Source: Clostridia bacterium (GTDB taxonomy: Bacteria > Bacillota > Clostridia > Peptostreptococcales > JAAYPU01). Taken from it: a stretch of DNA of 39,651 nt. How positions within the stretch are numbered: position 1 is the stretch's first letter; the number at the start of each line of letters is the position of its first letter. Under the pieces are notes generated by a model. It ran no database searches. It saw only the letters and a list, made by a program, of their open reading frames with translations, and was not told where the DNA came from. Below are positions 24,342-32,622 of the stretch, in pieces. Both the position numbers and the translations under genes were made by a program. Location of the stretch: assembly GCA_016278615.1 (NCBI GenBank), contig JADQBM010000072.1, forward strand, positions 1 to 39,651. The letters run 5' to 3'.

Positions 24342-26093
24342 TTAGTCTATTAGAATTGCTTTGAATTTACAGGAGCTTTCACATTTACCACATTTGATAC
24401 ACAGTTCCTGATCAATTTTATGCAATTTTTTAACTTCGCCTGTAATGGCATTAACTGGGCATTTTCTAGCACATAAAGTACATCCTGTACAGGTTGTTTC
24501 ATCAATGGTGAAAGTCAAAAGTGATTTACAGGATTTTGCTGTGCATTTTTTGTTATAAATATGATCTTCATATTCATTTCGGAAGTACTTAAGGGTTGTT
24601 AATACGGGATTGGGAGCTGTTTGCCCTAAAGCACACATAGACCCATCTTTTATTTTTGTTGCCAACTCTTCAAGAAGTTCTATGTCCCCTTCTTTTCCCT
24701 GACCTTCTGTAATTCTTTCTAATATTTCAAGCATTCTCTTGGTCCCAATACGGCAATAGTTACACTTGCCACAGGATTCTTTTCTTGTAAAGTCAAGAAA
24801 GTATCTGGCCATGTCTACCATACATGTGGTTTCATCCATAACAACCATACCGCCGGATCCCATAATTGCCCCTGTTTTAGTAAGAGACTCATAATCAACT
24901 GTCGTGTCTATAAGTTCAGCAGGAATACATCCTCCAGAGGGTCCTCCCATTTGAACCGCTTTGAAAGCTTTCTCATCTTTAATCCCGCCTCCAATGTCAT
25001 AAATGACTTCACGCAAGGTTAAACCCATGGGGATTTCAACAAGTCCACCTTTTTTAATCTTTCCTGTTAAAGCAAAAACTTTTGTACCTTTACTTTTTTC
25101 TGTTCCCATGGCAGCATATGCCGCACCACCATTGTTGATGATCCAAGTTATATTTCCAAATGTTTCAACATTATTGATATTGCTTGGCTTTTGCCAATAA
25201 CCCTTTTGTGCAGGGAATGGAGGCTTAAGTCTTGGCATGCCTCTTTCGCCTTCTAAAGATGCAATGAGGGCCGTTTCTTCGCCGCATACAAATGCACCTG
25301 CTCCTGCTTTAATTCTCATATCAAAGTTAAAATTGGTTCCAAGAATATTGTTGCCTAAGAACCCTTTATCTTTAGCCTGCTCAATTGCTTTTTCTAACCG
25401 GATAATGGCTAATGGATATTCCGCCCTTACGTATAAGATGCCTTCTTTTGCTCCAATGGCATATCCACCGATAATCATGCCTTCCAATACAGAGTGAGGA
25501 TCGCCTTCCAAAACACTTCTATCCATAAAGGCACCTGGATCCCCTTCATCTGCATTGCAAATCATATATTTTTCATCACCTGGGGATTTATTGGCTGCAT
25601 CCCATTTGAACCATGTGGGAAATCCAGCACCGCCTCTTCCCCTAAGTCCCGATATTTTCATTTCATCAATTACTTCAGCTTGTGACATTTGAGTCAGAAC
25701 TTTTTTTGTTGCTTCATACCCACCCGCTTCTATATATTCATCAATACTTTCAGGGTTTATAACACCACAATTTCTGAGGGCTATTCTTTTCTGTTTCCCC
25801 AATATATCTGAATCCTCATCTGAAATCATGTAATCTGAAACAAGCGTGTTTCCTTCTAAATGCTTTTCAACAAGCTCAATAACCTGCTCTGGATTTATGC
25901 TGACATAGGTTGTCTTTTTTCCCATATCGTCCACAATATCCACCATTGGCTCTAAATAGCAAGTACCTATGCACCCTGTTTTCTCTAAAGAAACATTCAG
26001 TTGTTTTTCATTAATTAATTTTTCAAATTCACCGAAAACTTTATTGGCACCTGCTGCAATTCCACAACTGCCTTGACCTACTATTACTTTCAT
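24342..26093 (-). CDS. NuoF-like NADH-binding flavoprotein subunit
   Basis: A 583-residue protein. A thioredoxin-like N-terminal domain holds only three visible cysteines (C10, C41, C45), one fewer than usual for a cluster. The NuoF core has FMN/NADH motifs GRGGAGFP and AGAGAFVCGEETAL, a [4Fe-4S] site at C441, C444, C447 and C487, and a C-terminal double [4Fe-4S] ferredoxin (C535-C545 and C565-C575). It is the NADH-oxidising, FMN-containing subunit where bifurcation occurs in the Hyd/Stn class. It follows the NuoE gene with no gap and GGGGAGGTG upstream. Confidence 0.92.
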   Translation of the reverse strand: MKVIVGQGSCGIAAGANKVFGEFEKLINEKQLNVSLEKTGCIGTCYLEPMVDIVDDMGKKTTYVSINPEQVIELVEKHLEGNTLVSDYMISDEDSDILGKQKRIALRNCGVINPESIDEYIEAGGYEATKKVLTQMSQAEVIDEMKISGLRGRGGAGFPTWFKWDAANKSPGDEKYMICNADEGDPGAFMDRSVLEGDPHSVLEGMIIGGYAIGAKEGILYVRAEYPLAIIRLEKAIEQAKDKGFLGNNILGTNFNFDMRIKAGAGAFVCGEETALIASLEGERGMPRLKPPFPAQKGYWQKPSNINNVETFGNITWIINNGGAAYAAMGTEKSKGTKVFALTGKIKKGGLVEIPMGLTLREVIYDIGGGIKDEKAFKAVQMGGPSGGCIPAELIDTTVDYESLTKTGAIMGSGGMVVMDETTCMVDMARYFLDFTRKESCGKCNYCRIGTKRMLEILERITEGQGKEGDIELLEELATKIKDGSMCALGQTAPNPVLTTLKYFRNEYEDHIYNKKCTAKSCKSLLTFTIDETTCTGCTLCARKCPVNAITGEVKKLHKIDQELCIKCGKCESSCKFKAILID

Positions 26094-26621
26094 CTATTTC
26101 ACCTCCCCTGATTTTTCTGCATTTCGAACCTCTTTCAGTATTTTTTTAACACTGTCTTTTGTGAGTTTCCCATAGGTCTCACCATTAATCATCATAACTG
26201 GTGACAAGCTACAGCATCCAAGACAAGCAACATTATTTAAAGTAAATAGCCCATCTTCCGTTGTCTCACCTTCCTGAACACCTAATTCTTCACAAATAGA
26301 TTCTTCAATCATCTTTGCGCCATTTACATGACAAGCTGTTCCCTGACAGAGCATAATCAAATTTTTACCGATAGGCTCTAATCGAAATTGCGTATAAAAT
26401 GTTACCACGCCATAAATCTTCGAGGGTTTTACACCTGTTTCTTGAGAAATATAGTTCATTACTTCTTTAGGCAAGTATCCATAGATGTCCTGCGCTTTCT
26501 GCAAAATTGTAATTAAGCTTCCCGGAGTTTTCTTATATTTGTCCATTACTGGATCTAACTTTGAAAAATCAAACACCGGTGAATCGCTACTATTACAAGC
26601 ACAATTATTTTTTTCACACAT
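26094..26621 (-). CDS. NuoE-like [2Fe-2S] subunit
   Basis: A 175-residue thioredoxin-like [2Fe-2S] protein with ligands C92, C97, C133 and C137 (CQGTAC and CLGCC). Its N-terminus is rich in cysteine (MCEKNNCAC). The ATG at 26621 has AAGGAG 8 nt upstream; the GTG at 26630 lies in that site. It is the first gene of the three-gene operon and passes electrons between the NuoF-like subunit and other clusters. Confidence 0.92.
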   Translation of the reverse strand: MCEKNNCACNSSDSPVFDFSKLDPVMDKYKKTPGSLITILQKAQDIYGYLPKEVMNYISQETGVKPSKIYGVVTFYTQFRLEPIGKNLIMLCQGTACHVNGAKMIEESICEELGVQEGETTEDGLFTLNNVACLGCCSLSPVMMINGETYGKLTKDSVKKILKEVRNAEKSGEVK

Positions 26622-27310
26622 TCTCTTCACTCCTTACATCCCATAGAATTCTAATACAATTGTACTACAAAGCTAACTACTAAAAATAGTGTTATTTTTT
26701 GTGCAAAATGATAAATGACTCAACTATCATTTTTAAAACAAAAAATTTTGGTCATCTGTTCACTCCTTTAATACTTTGTTTAATAATTAACATGATGGTC
26801 GTCTTTAAATAAAGTTTTACGATTAGATTTATACATATGCAACATGTGTGCCATGCATTATCAGTTGTTATTCTATTAACAAAGCAATTATTTGTATGTT
26901 ATTTTTTTATCAAACTATTGGATTCAACGTTGAATTACAAAGAAAATTCGAGATTAATGAAACACAGTCAAAATCAAAAATCGTAACAAATCACAAAGGC
27001 CTTTAAATGGATGGGTCTATTTTGTTATATTTTGAGAAAAAGTGTTCCGAAAAAGAGACAGTTTGGGTATTTTTATTCTGTGTTTATTAATAAACAGCAC
27101 AGACATTCATCATATATTAATGAAAAAATAGAACATATACAATTTTTTAACAAAATAATATGAATATTTTGTCACATAATATATCATATTACATTGAAAG
27201 CCTTCCTTCAAGCGAAACTTCCATTATGTAAAATATTATAAATTATATTATTAAATCCCAATTCTGTATTAATAAATGATCATATGCATTATTAATTATA
27301 GAAATAAAAA
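26622..27310. other. Long AT-rich intergenic region
   Basis: About 690 bp with no convincing gene. A 49-codon reading at about 27011 on the plus strand has no ribosome site. A Rex-like site lies at 26865-26882. Otherwise I see only AT-rich sequence. Confidence 0.6.
26865..26882. promoter_or_regulatory. Candidate Rex (NADH/NAD+) operator
   Basis: TTGTTAT-TCTA-TTAACAA differs by one base from the clostridial Rex consensus TTGTTAA-N4-TTAACAA. It is about 245 bp upstream of the NuoE-like gene. A redox switch would fit an NADH-linked complex, but the distance is long and AT-rich DNA can match by chance. Confidence 0.35.
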
Positions 27311-27340
27311 TAGAAGCTCTCAGAAATACGAGAGCTTCTA
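27311..27340 (-). terminator. Terminator of the small spore-type gene
   Basis: Perfect 11-bp stem TAGAAGCTCTC/GAGAGCTTCTA with an 8-nt loop, followed by TTTTT on the minus strand, about 90 bp after the stop at 27431. Confidence 0.75.
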
Positions 27341-27430
27341 TCATAATACAAGTATTAGCTATCTAATAATTCATACTTAATGTACGAATATTAATTTGCT
27401 ATGTCATTAGAGTTTTCAGTAGGCAAGATC

Positions 27431-27568
27431 TCACTTACCGTATGCTCCAATGCCTCCGACACCACCGAAGCCACAGCTACAGAATAAAACAACTAATAGC
27501 AAAAAGAAGAACAACAAACTACTATCGCAACCATCAAAAATGCCGCCAATACCACCATAATTAGACAT
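27431..27568 (-). CDS. YjcZ-like small spore/sporulation protein
   Basis: A 45-residue hydrophobic protein: glycine-rich N-terminus (MSNYGGIGGIFDGC), a central run of Leu/Phe/Val, a cysteine pair (FCSC), then GFGGVGGIGAYGK. This is the form of YjcZ-type proteins, one short membrane helix between Gly-rich ends, found in spores of Bacilli and Clostridia. GAGGAGGTG lies 7 nt before the ATG. A sigma-K-like promoter lies at 27599-27628 and a terminator follows at 27311-27340, so the gene appears to be a free-standing transcription unit. Family identity is inferred from composition. Confidence 0.72.
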   Translation of the reverse strand: MSNYGGIGGIFDGCDSSLLFFFLLLVVLFCSCGFGGVGGIGAYGK

Positions 27569-27598
27569 GATCACACCTCCTCATTAAATAACCTATTT

Positions 27599-27628
27599 TA
27601 TTGTATGAAATGCAATACATATTCGTTA
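27599..27628 (-). promoter_or_regulatory. Sigma-K/sigma-E-like mother-cell promoter
   Basis: On the minus strand, CATACAATA matches the -10 of sigma K (CATANNNTA) and also CATACAAT of sigma E. AAC about 17 nt upstream fits a sigma-K -35. It would start transcription about 25 nt before the ribosome site of the small gene. Confidence 0.5.
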
Positions 27629-27687
27629 TCAAAGATCGATATAATTTTCCAGGATTGGCAAACGCTAAATATTACTATAATCAATAT

Positions 27688-27723
27688 AGTAGACGGAAAT
27701 TAATTATTTAATTTCCGTCTACT
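27688..27723 (-). terminator. Hairpin after trpB
   Basis: Perfect 16-bp stem AGTAGACGGAAATTAA/TTAATTTCCGTCTACT, ending 17 bp after the trpB stop. The minus-strand sequence after it lacks a clear T-run, so the terminator call is only moderate. Confidence 0.5.
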
Positions 27724-27739
27724 CATTCCATCGTACTTA

Positions 27740-28918
27740 TTATTTGAATTTTAACATTTCCTTTACCTGCGCCACATCTTTGTCCCCTCTACCTGATAAA
27801 TTTACAATAATAATTTTATCTCTAGGTAACTCTTTTGCCATTTTAATGGCCTGTGCAATGGCATGAGAACTTTCTAATGCTGGTATAATGCCTTCTGTTT
27901 TAGACAGTTCATGAAAGGCTTCTAATGCTTCATCGTCAGTTGCCGATACATACGAACCTCTTCCTGTTTCTTTGTAATAACTGTGTTCAGGTCCTACACC
28001 AGGATAATCTAATCCCGCCGCAATAGAATGTACTGGTAAGGGCTCACCCTTTTCATCTTGTAGGTTATAACACTTAAATCCATGAATAACACCCACTTCC
28101 CCTTTGGTCAAAGTCGCAGCATGATCCGGTGTATCCAGTCCTTTTCCTGCAGGCTCGACCCCAACAATCTTTACATCTTTATCCTCATAGAATGAATGGA
28201 ACAAACCGATGGCATTACTGCCTCCCCCAACACAAGCAACCAGATAATCAGGTAGTCTTCCTTCTTGTTCCATAATCTGTTCTTTTGCTTCTTTTCCAAT
28301 AATGCTTTGGAATTCTCGAACCATAACAGGATATGGATGGGGTCCTACTGCAGAGCCTAATAGGTAGAATGTGTCATGGGCATTCATAACAAAATCTCCT
28401 AAAGCAGCATCTACTGCATCCTTTAATGTTCTGGTTCCCGTTTTTACAGGTACAACCTTGGCTCCCAGAAGCTCCATTCTAAAAACATTTAGCTCTTGTC
28501 TTTGAGTATCAATTTCACCCATGAATACGGTACAATCCATTCCAAACATGGCACATACAGTAGCCGTCGCAACGCCATGCTGGCCAGCACCCGTTTCGGC
28601 TATGATTCTTTTCTTACCCATCCTTTTTGCCAATAACACTTGACCAATGGCATTGTTAATTTTATGAGCACCTGTGTGGTTTAGGTCCTCTCTTTTAAGA
28701 TAAATCTTTGCGCCTCCCAGTTTATTGGTTAGTCTTTCAGCATAATATAAAGGATTGGGCCTGCCTGTATATTGCCTGTGATAATACATCAATTCCTCTT
28801 GAAAATCAGGATCTTCAATAAACTTATAAAAATTTGTTGCCACTTCCTCTAATACCGCATTTAATTGCTCTGGTACATACGACCCACCAAACTGTCCAAA
28901 AAATTCTGTTCTTTTCAT
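27740..28918 (-). CDS. trpB: Tryptophan synthase beta chain (TrpB1 type)
   Basis: A 392-residue PLP enzyme that joins indole and serine to make tryptophan. It has the PLP lysine K86 in HTGAHKIN, the catalytic glutamate E108 (AETGAGQ) and the phosphate-binding GGGSN at 231-235. Length and motifs match TrpB1, not the longer TrpB2. No trpA or other trp gene flanks it. Its leader is a tryptophan-specific T-box, so expression should rise when tRNA-Trp is uncharged. A stand-alone copy may rescue free indole or serve a TrpA encoded elsewhere. GGAGG precedes the ATG. Confidence 0.95.
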   Translation of the reverse strand: MKRTEFFGQFGGSYVPEQLNAVLEEVATNFYKFIEDPDFQEELMYYHRQYTGRPNPLYYAERLTNKLGGAKIYLKREDLNHTGAHKINNAIGQVLLAKRMGKKRIIAETGAGQHGVATATVCAMFGMDCTVFMGEIDTQRQELNVFRMELLGAKVVPVKTGTRTLKDAVDAALGDFVMNAHDTFYLLGSAVGPHPYPVMVREFQSIIGKEAKEQIMEQEGRLPDYLVACVGGGSNAIGLFHSFYEDKDVKIVGVEPAGKGLDTPDHAATLTKGEVGVIHGFKCYNLQDEKGEPLPVHSIAAGLDYPGVGPEHSYYKETGRGSYVSATDDEALEAFHELSKTEGIIPALESSHAIAQAIKMAKELPRDKIIIVNLSGRGDKDVAQVKEMLKFK

Positions 28919-28981
28919 TTTATTTTTCCTCCATTTTTTTTATTTTAAGTAACCAGTGGGATATCTCCTCGTTTTATCTTA

Positions 28982-29301
28982 AAAACAAAAAACCTCTATA
29001 CGCAAAGCGTATAGAGGACGAAAATTCCGTGGTGCCACCTCAATTGGTTTATAAAAAAACCATCTCATTTCAGATACGAGAGTAAATCCGATATCCTATC
29101 TCTATAACGGGAGATGCCCGGGTCCCCTACTCTTTTCAGTTTCCACTCGTAAGTCCATTCTGTATATTCTTTGATACCGAATTTCCACCCTCATCGGCTC
29201 TCTTTAAATCTTGGAATCATACATACTACTCTTACTCATCGCTTTTTTGATTACTTATTTTATTTCTACCTATTCTAATGTATAACCCTATCTGTTGTCA
29301 A
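28982..29301 (-). promoter_or_regulatory. T-box riboswitch, tryptophan specifier (UGG), with promoter
   Basis: The core AGGTGGCACCACGG lies at 29027-29040. The specifier context GAA-TGG-ACTTACGAG gives UGG (Trp) at 29155-29157. A terminator hairpin at 28993-29017 ends in T residues. The promoter has TTGACA at 29296-29301 and TAGAAT at 29272-29277 (18-bp spacer). It controls trpB immediately downstream. Confidence 0.92.
28985..29017 (-). terminator. Terminator of the tryptophan T-box
   Basis: Perfect 11-bp stem CCTCTATACGC/GCGTATAGAGG with a 3-nt loop, then TTTTTTG on the minus strand. Confidence 0.9.
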
Positions 29302-29387
29302 CTAATTTTTTAACAGATCCCAATTTTTATTTTGAAGTCAACCACTGCAATAAAATGTATTGGTTATTTTTTTATTCGAAAAACAAT

Positions 29388-29616
29388 TCGGGTTAGCACA
29401 AAGTGTTAGCCCGAGATTGTTAAAAAGGTATAGTATAATATTAGAAAGTGAGTGCAATTAATATTGAATCATGAACTTTCTTATGATTTTTACCAAATCG
29501 TCATATCCAGTTGCAAATTGATCCAATCTCTTATTGACGCGCCGAAAGTATCAAATTCTTTTACGGACACCCCTTCATCGACTTTAAGAAAATCCGAACC
29601 TAAAGCAATTGTTTGA
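29388..29616 (+). mobile_element. Decayed IS-like 5' end (left island boundary)
   Basis: Near-palindrome GGTTAGCACAAAGTGTTAGCC is followed by an ORF starting TTG at 29464 (first residues LNHELSYDFYQI). The same arrangement occurs at 39550-39651. The ORF here is broken: it stops at 29616 after 50 codons, with a possible one-base frameshift near 29609. I do not recognise the IS family. Confidence 0.6.
29464..29616 (+). pseudogene. Truncated ORF of the IS-like element
   Basis: Reads for 50 codons (start TTG) before TGA. Sequence after the stop can continue in the next frame (FDVFIKHFLIFIEDG), as expected of a one-base insertion. The function is not recognised; a transposase is the simplest guess because the same 5' end recurs at 39616. 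Confidence 0.5.
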
Positions 29617-29671
29617 TGTATTCATTAAACATTTTCTGATATTTATAGAAGATGGTCTAAGTAAGATACCA

Positions 29672-30631
29672 TTACTCCTTAAAGGTATCAACATTACTGC
29701 TGTCAACCACTATCGTTTTTACTTCATAGAAATCTTCCAGCTCTTGACCATTAAGAAGATCAGCCGCCGCCTTCACAGCAGTGTACCCCTGCATATATGG
29801 ATTGCCAAATGAGGTCACGAAGATTTTTCCTTCACGAAGAGCTTCACAAGCGTCATCGTTGGCATCCTGACCACTGATGAAGATCGAGCCGGTTTTTCCT
29901 GCAGCATCAACCGCTTCAACGCTGCCAAGTGCCATTTCATCGTTGCAGCAGAAAATTGCATTCACATCAGGATGTGATTGGAGTAGGTTCTGAACAACAT
30001 TCAACGCCTCTGCACGGTTGTAATTTGCAGACTGCTGAGCAACTACTTCGACATCAGGATACTCTTCTATAGCTGCCAAAGCCCCTTTTACACGATCAAT
30101 AGAAGTCTGTGCACCGGTGGAGCCTTCAATGATAAACATCTTGCCCTTGCCGCCCATGCCTTCCAGCAGCGCCTTAGCTGTATCATATCCCTGATTGAAG
30201 TTTTCAAGGCCAACAAAAGTTTCAAACATGCCGGCATCGGCAATACGGGTGTTCAGATTGACAACAGGTATTCCTGCCTCTTTCAGTTTCTCCATTGCGG
30301 GTATAATCGCTTGCGAATCCACAGGACACATTACAACACAATGGGCCTGGCTGACAATCGCTTCTTCCACCAAATGCGTCTGCTGCTCATTTCCGGAACC
30401 CTCAGCAGTCTCGACAGGGGTCTTTACAATTACATTCAGACCCAATTCTTCGCCAGCCGCTTTTGCACCTTCTGCTACTGAAATGAAAAACGGTACAGTA
30501 TTATTCTTCAGAATAACGACAACGTCTTTTTGTTCTGCTTCATCATTAGCCATGCTGGGATCGGTTGACCCACAAGCTGTGAAGGCTATGACAATAGTCA
30601 ACGCAAGTAACAATACAAAAAACTTCTTCAT
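29672..30631 (-). CDS. RbsB-like sugar/cyclitol-binding lipoprotein
   Basis: A 319-residue lipoprotein (signal ending FTACG) of the ribose/galactose-binding fold: SVAEGAKAAGEELGLNV, NAIFCCNDEMALG, SGQDANDDA. This is the cluster-B (CUT2) binding protein. The ATG at 30631 has GGAGGG upstream. It is the last gene of the operon that starts at 37353, so it receives solute for the two permeases and the ATPase. The context (IolN/IolO-like enzymes) suggests myo- or scyllo-inositol or another cyclitol. Confidence 0.88.
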   Translation of the reverse strand: MKKFFVLLLALTIVIAFTACGSTDPSMANDEAEQKDVVVILKNNTVPFFISVAEGAKAAGEELGLNVIVKTPVETAEGSGNEQQTHLVEEAIVSQAHCVVMCPVDSQAIIPAMEKLKEAGIPVVNLNTRIADAGMFETFVGLENFNQGYDTAKALLEGMGGKGKMFIIEGSTGAQTSIDRVKGALAAIEEYPDVEVVAQQSANYNRAEALNVVQNLLQSHPDVNAIFCCNDEMALGSVEAVDAAGKTGSIFISGQDANDDACEALREGKIFVTSFGNPYMQGYTAVKAAADLLNGQELEDFYEVKTIVVDSSNVDTFKE

Positions 30632-30664
30632 GTTTTTTCCCTCCATTTTTTTATATATATCAAA

Positions 30665-31654
30665 TCAGCGATGCTGAATTGATTCCGCAATCTTTTTTTT
30701 CTTGCTAGTATTGGCCATCAGTTTCTTTAAAAACACCTCATATAGGATTGAGAAGAGGATAACAAAGCCAACAACGGATGATTGCCAGTTAATTGACATG
30801 TTCATAATGTTCATACCATTACGAATGAAAATGATAATTAGTGCACCGACAACCGTATTAAGCACTGTTCCTTTACCTCCGCCGAACGGAATTCCTCCAA
30901 TCAATGCTGCCGCAATCGAATCCATCACAAGAGTGCCTTTAATGCTGGGATCTGCCGCATTCAATCTCGAAAGATACATTACGCCGGTCAAAGCAGCGAG
31001 CACACCGTTGATCACATATACTGAAATCAAAATATTGTCCACCTTGATACCCGACAGGCGTGCCGCTTCTTTGTTGTGTCCGATTGAATACAGACCTCGG
31101 CCATACGTTGTCATTCTGGTAAAAATGAATAAAATGAAGAATACGGCAAGAGTGATAAGGGTAATATTGGGAATACCAAATATTGTCCCCTTTGTTAGCT
31201 GACGAAAGCTATCCGGGAAAGAATAAATATAATTGCCATTGCAAATCACATAGGCCAGTCCTATTGCTATAAAGTCAATACTGAATGTAGCAATAAACGG
31301 TTCAATTTTGACCTTGCTGACAAGGATACCATTGGCCATACCAAAGCCCACACCAACACCAACAGCAACCAATGTACCCAATATATAATTGCCTTGTTGG
31401 AAAAACGTTGCGCTCAGATAGCTCGACAGCACCATTATGGATGCCATGGAAATATCGATTCCTTTTGATATGATCGCAAGACTCATACCAAATGCCATTA
31501 AGATAATATATGGCGCTTGATGAAATACAACCTGAGTGATATTATCTTTAGTCCAGAAAGATTCGGTTTTTATAATGGCCAGCACAGCTACAATCACAAT
31601 CAGAATCGCTATACGGGATAACAGGTCAATCAGGTTTTGTTTTTTAATCGACAT
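30665..31654 (-). CDS. CUT2 sugar ABC permease (RbsC-like) 2
   Basis: A 329-residue permease with about nine hydrophobic segments and the RbsC motifs GIDISMASIMVLSS and GKGTVLNTVVGALIIIFIRNGMN. It overlaps the preceding permease gene by 11 bp. Having two permeases instead of one homodimeric RbsC suggests a heterodimeric channel. Confidence 0.87.
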   Translation of the reverse strand: MSIKKQNLIDLLSRIAILIVIVAVLAIIKTESFWTKDNITQVVFHQAPYIILMAFGMSLAIISKGIDISMASIMVLSSYLSATFFQQGNYILGTLVAVGVGVGFGMANGILVSKVKIEPFIATFSIDFIAIGLAYVICNGNYIYSFPDSFRQLTKGTIFGIPNITLITLAVFFILFIFTRMTTYGRGLYSIGHNKEAARLSGIKVDNILISVYVINGVLAALTGVMYLSRLNAADPSIKGTLVMDSIAAALIGGIPFGGGKGTVLNTVVGALIIIFIRNGMNIMNMSINWQSSVVGFVILFSILYEVFLKKLMANTSKKKKIAESIQHR

Positions 31655-32618
31655 CGAGATAGACCCTCCTCAATCCTTTCATATTCTTTCTCTTCTCACT
31701 TATCACATCTGTCACAATGAGAATCAAAATAGCAATACCTATTATTGCTTTCTGCCAAGTTGACGGAATACCCATAAGGCTGAGCCCGCTGGCAAGAATT
31801 CTGAGTAGCATCGTACCGAATATTGTACCGACCATGCCGCCCTTGCCGCCTTCGAAGGATGTTCCTCCAATTACAACAGCAGCCATCGCACTGAATGTAT
31901 ATTCGTGTCCGACAGTCGGGCTGCCCGAGTTGGTCATGCAAGCAATCACGAGGCCGGACAGAGCGGCGAAAATACCGCTAAGCACGTACACCATTGTCCT
32001 GTTTTTGACAACTTTAATACCACTGGCTGTTGCAACCGATTCAGATCCGCCGATTGAATAAATGTTGTATCCAAACTTTGTCTTTTTGAGCATAAATATT
32101 ACAATCGCCGAAACCAATACTGTGAGCCAAATAACCGTGTAAATTCCGAAAATCCTACCGTTACCGATAAAATTCAATGCTTCATTTTTCGTTGATATCG
32201 TCTCTCCATTGGCAATTACAAGTGCAAGCCCACCCATAATGCTCATTGTAGAAAATGTGACAATCCAAAAATCCAGCTTATACTTTGAAATCAGTATACC
32301 ATTGATAAAGCCGACAACTGCTCCCATTATAAGAGGAATCAGTATCGTAAGAATTAAAGGCGCCCCTGCGTTATTGAGCAAAGCCACTACTACAGCAGAC
32401 ATTGATACAACAGACCCTACAGACAGATCTATTTGCCCCACCAAAATCGTCAGAGTCATGCCAATCGCTACAATCAACAGAGTTGAGCAATTACGAAGGA
32501 TAAGAATAAGGTTGTATCCGCTTAAAAAATGTTCCGCGACTGCGCAGAAGAACAGAAACAGTACGATATCACCAATGGCAATACCTGGGATATTAAGTTT
32601 TTTTATCCACTTAAGCAT
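31644..32618 (-). CDS. CUT2 sugar ABC permease (RbsC-like) 1
   Basis: A 324-residue permease with about nine hydrophobic segments, the GQIDLSVGSVVSMSA motif and VIGGTSFEGGKGG near the EAA-like loop. AAAGGAG precedes the ATG. It is paired with the permease at 30665 and the ATPase at 32623. Confidence 0.87.
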   Translation of the reverse strand: MLKWIKKLNIPGIAIGDIVLFLFFCAVAEHFLSGYNLILILRNCSTLLIVAIGMTLTILVGQIDLSVGSVVSMSAVVVALLNNAGAPLILTILIPLIMGAVVGFINGILISKYKLDFWIVTFSTMSIMGGLALVIANGETISTKNEALNFIGNGRIFGIYTVIWLTVLVSAIVIFMLKKTKFGYNIYSIGGSESVATASGIKVVKNRTMVYVLSGIFAALSGLVIACMTNSGSPTVGHEYTFSAMAAVVIGGTSFEGGKGGMVGTIFGTMLLRILASGLSLMGIPSTWQKAIIGIAILILIVTDVISEKRKNMKGLRRVYLDVD

Positions 32619-32622
32619 TTTG

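Noticed and set aside
20805-26621. [FeFe]-hydrogenase (HydABC)
   Set aside because: No H-cluster motifs (TSCCPxW, MPCxxKxxE) are present in the large subunit.
27011-27160. 49-codon ORF on the plus strand in the long gap
   Set aside because: No ribosome site before the ATG and no recognisable composition; AT-rich DNA gives such readings by chance.
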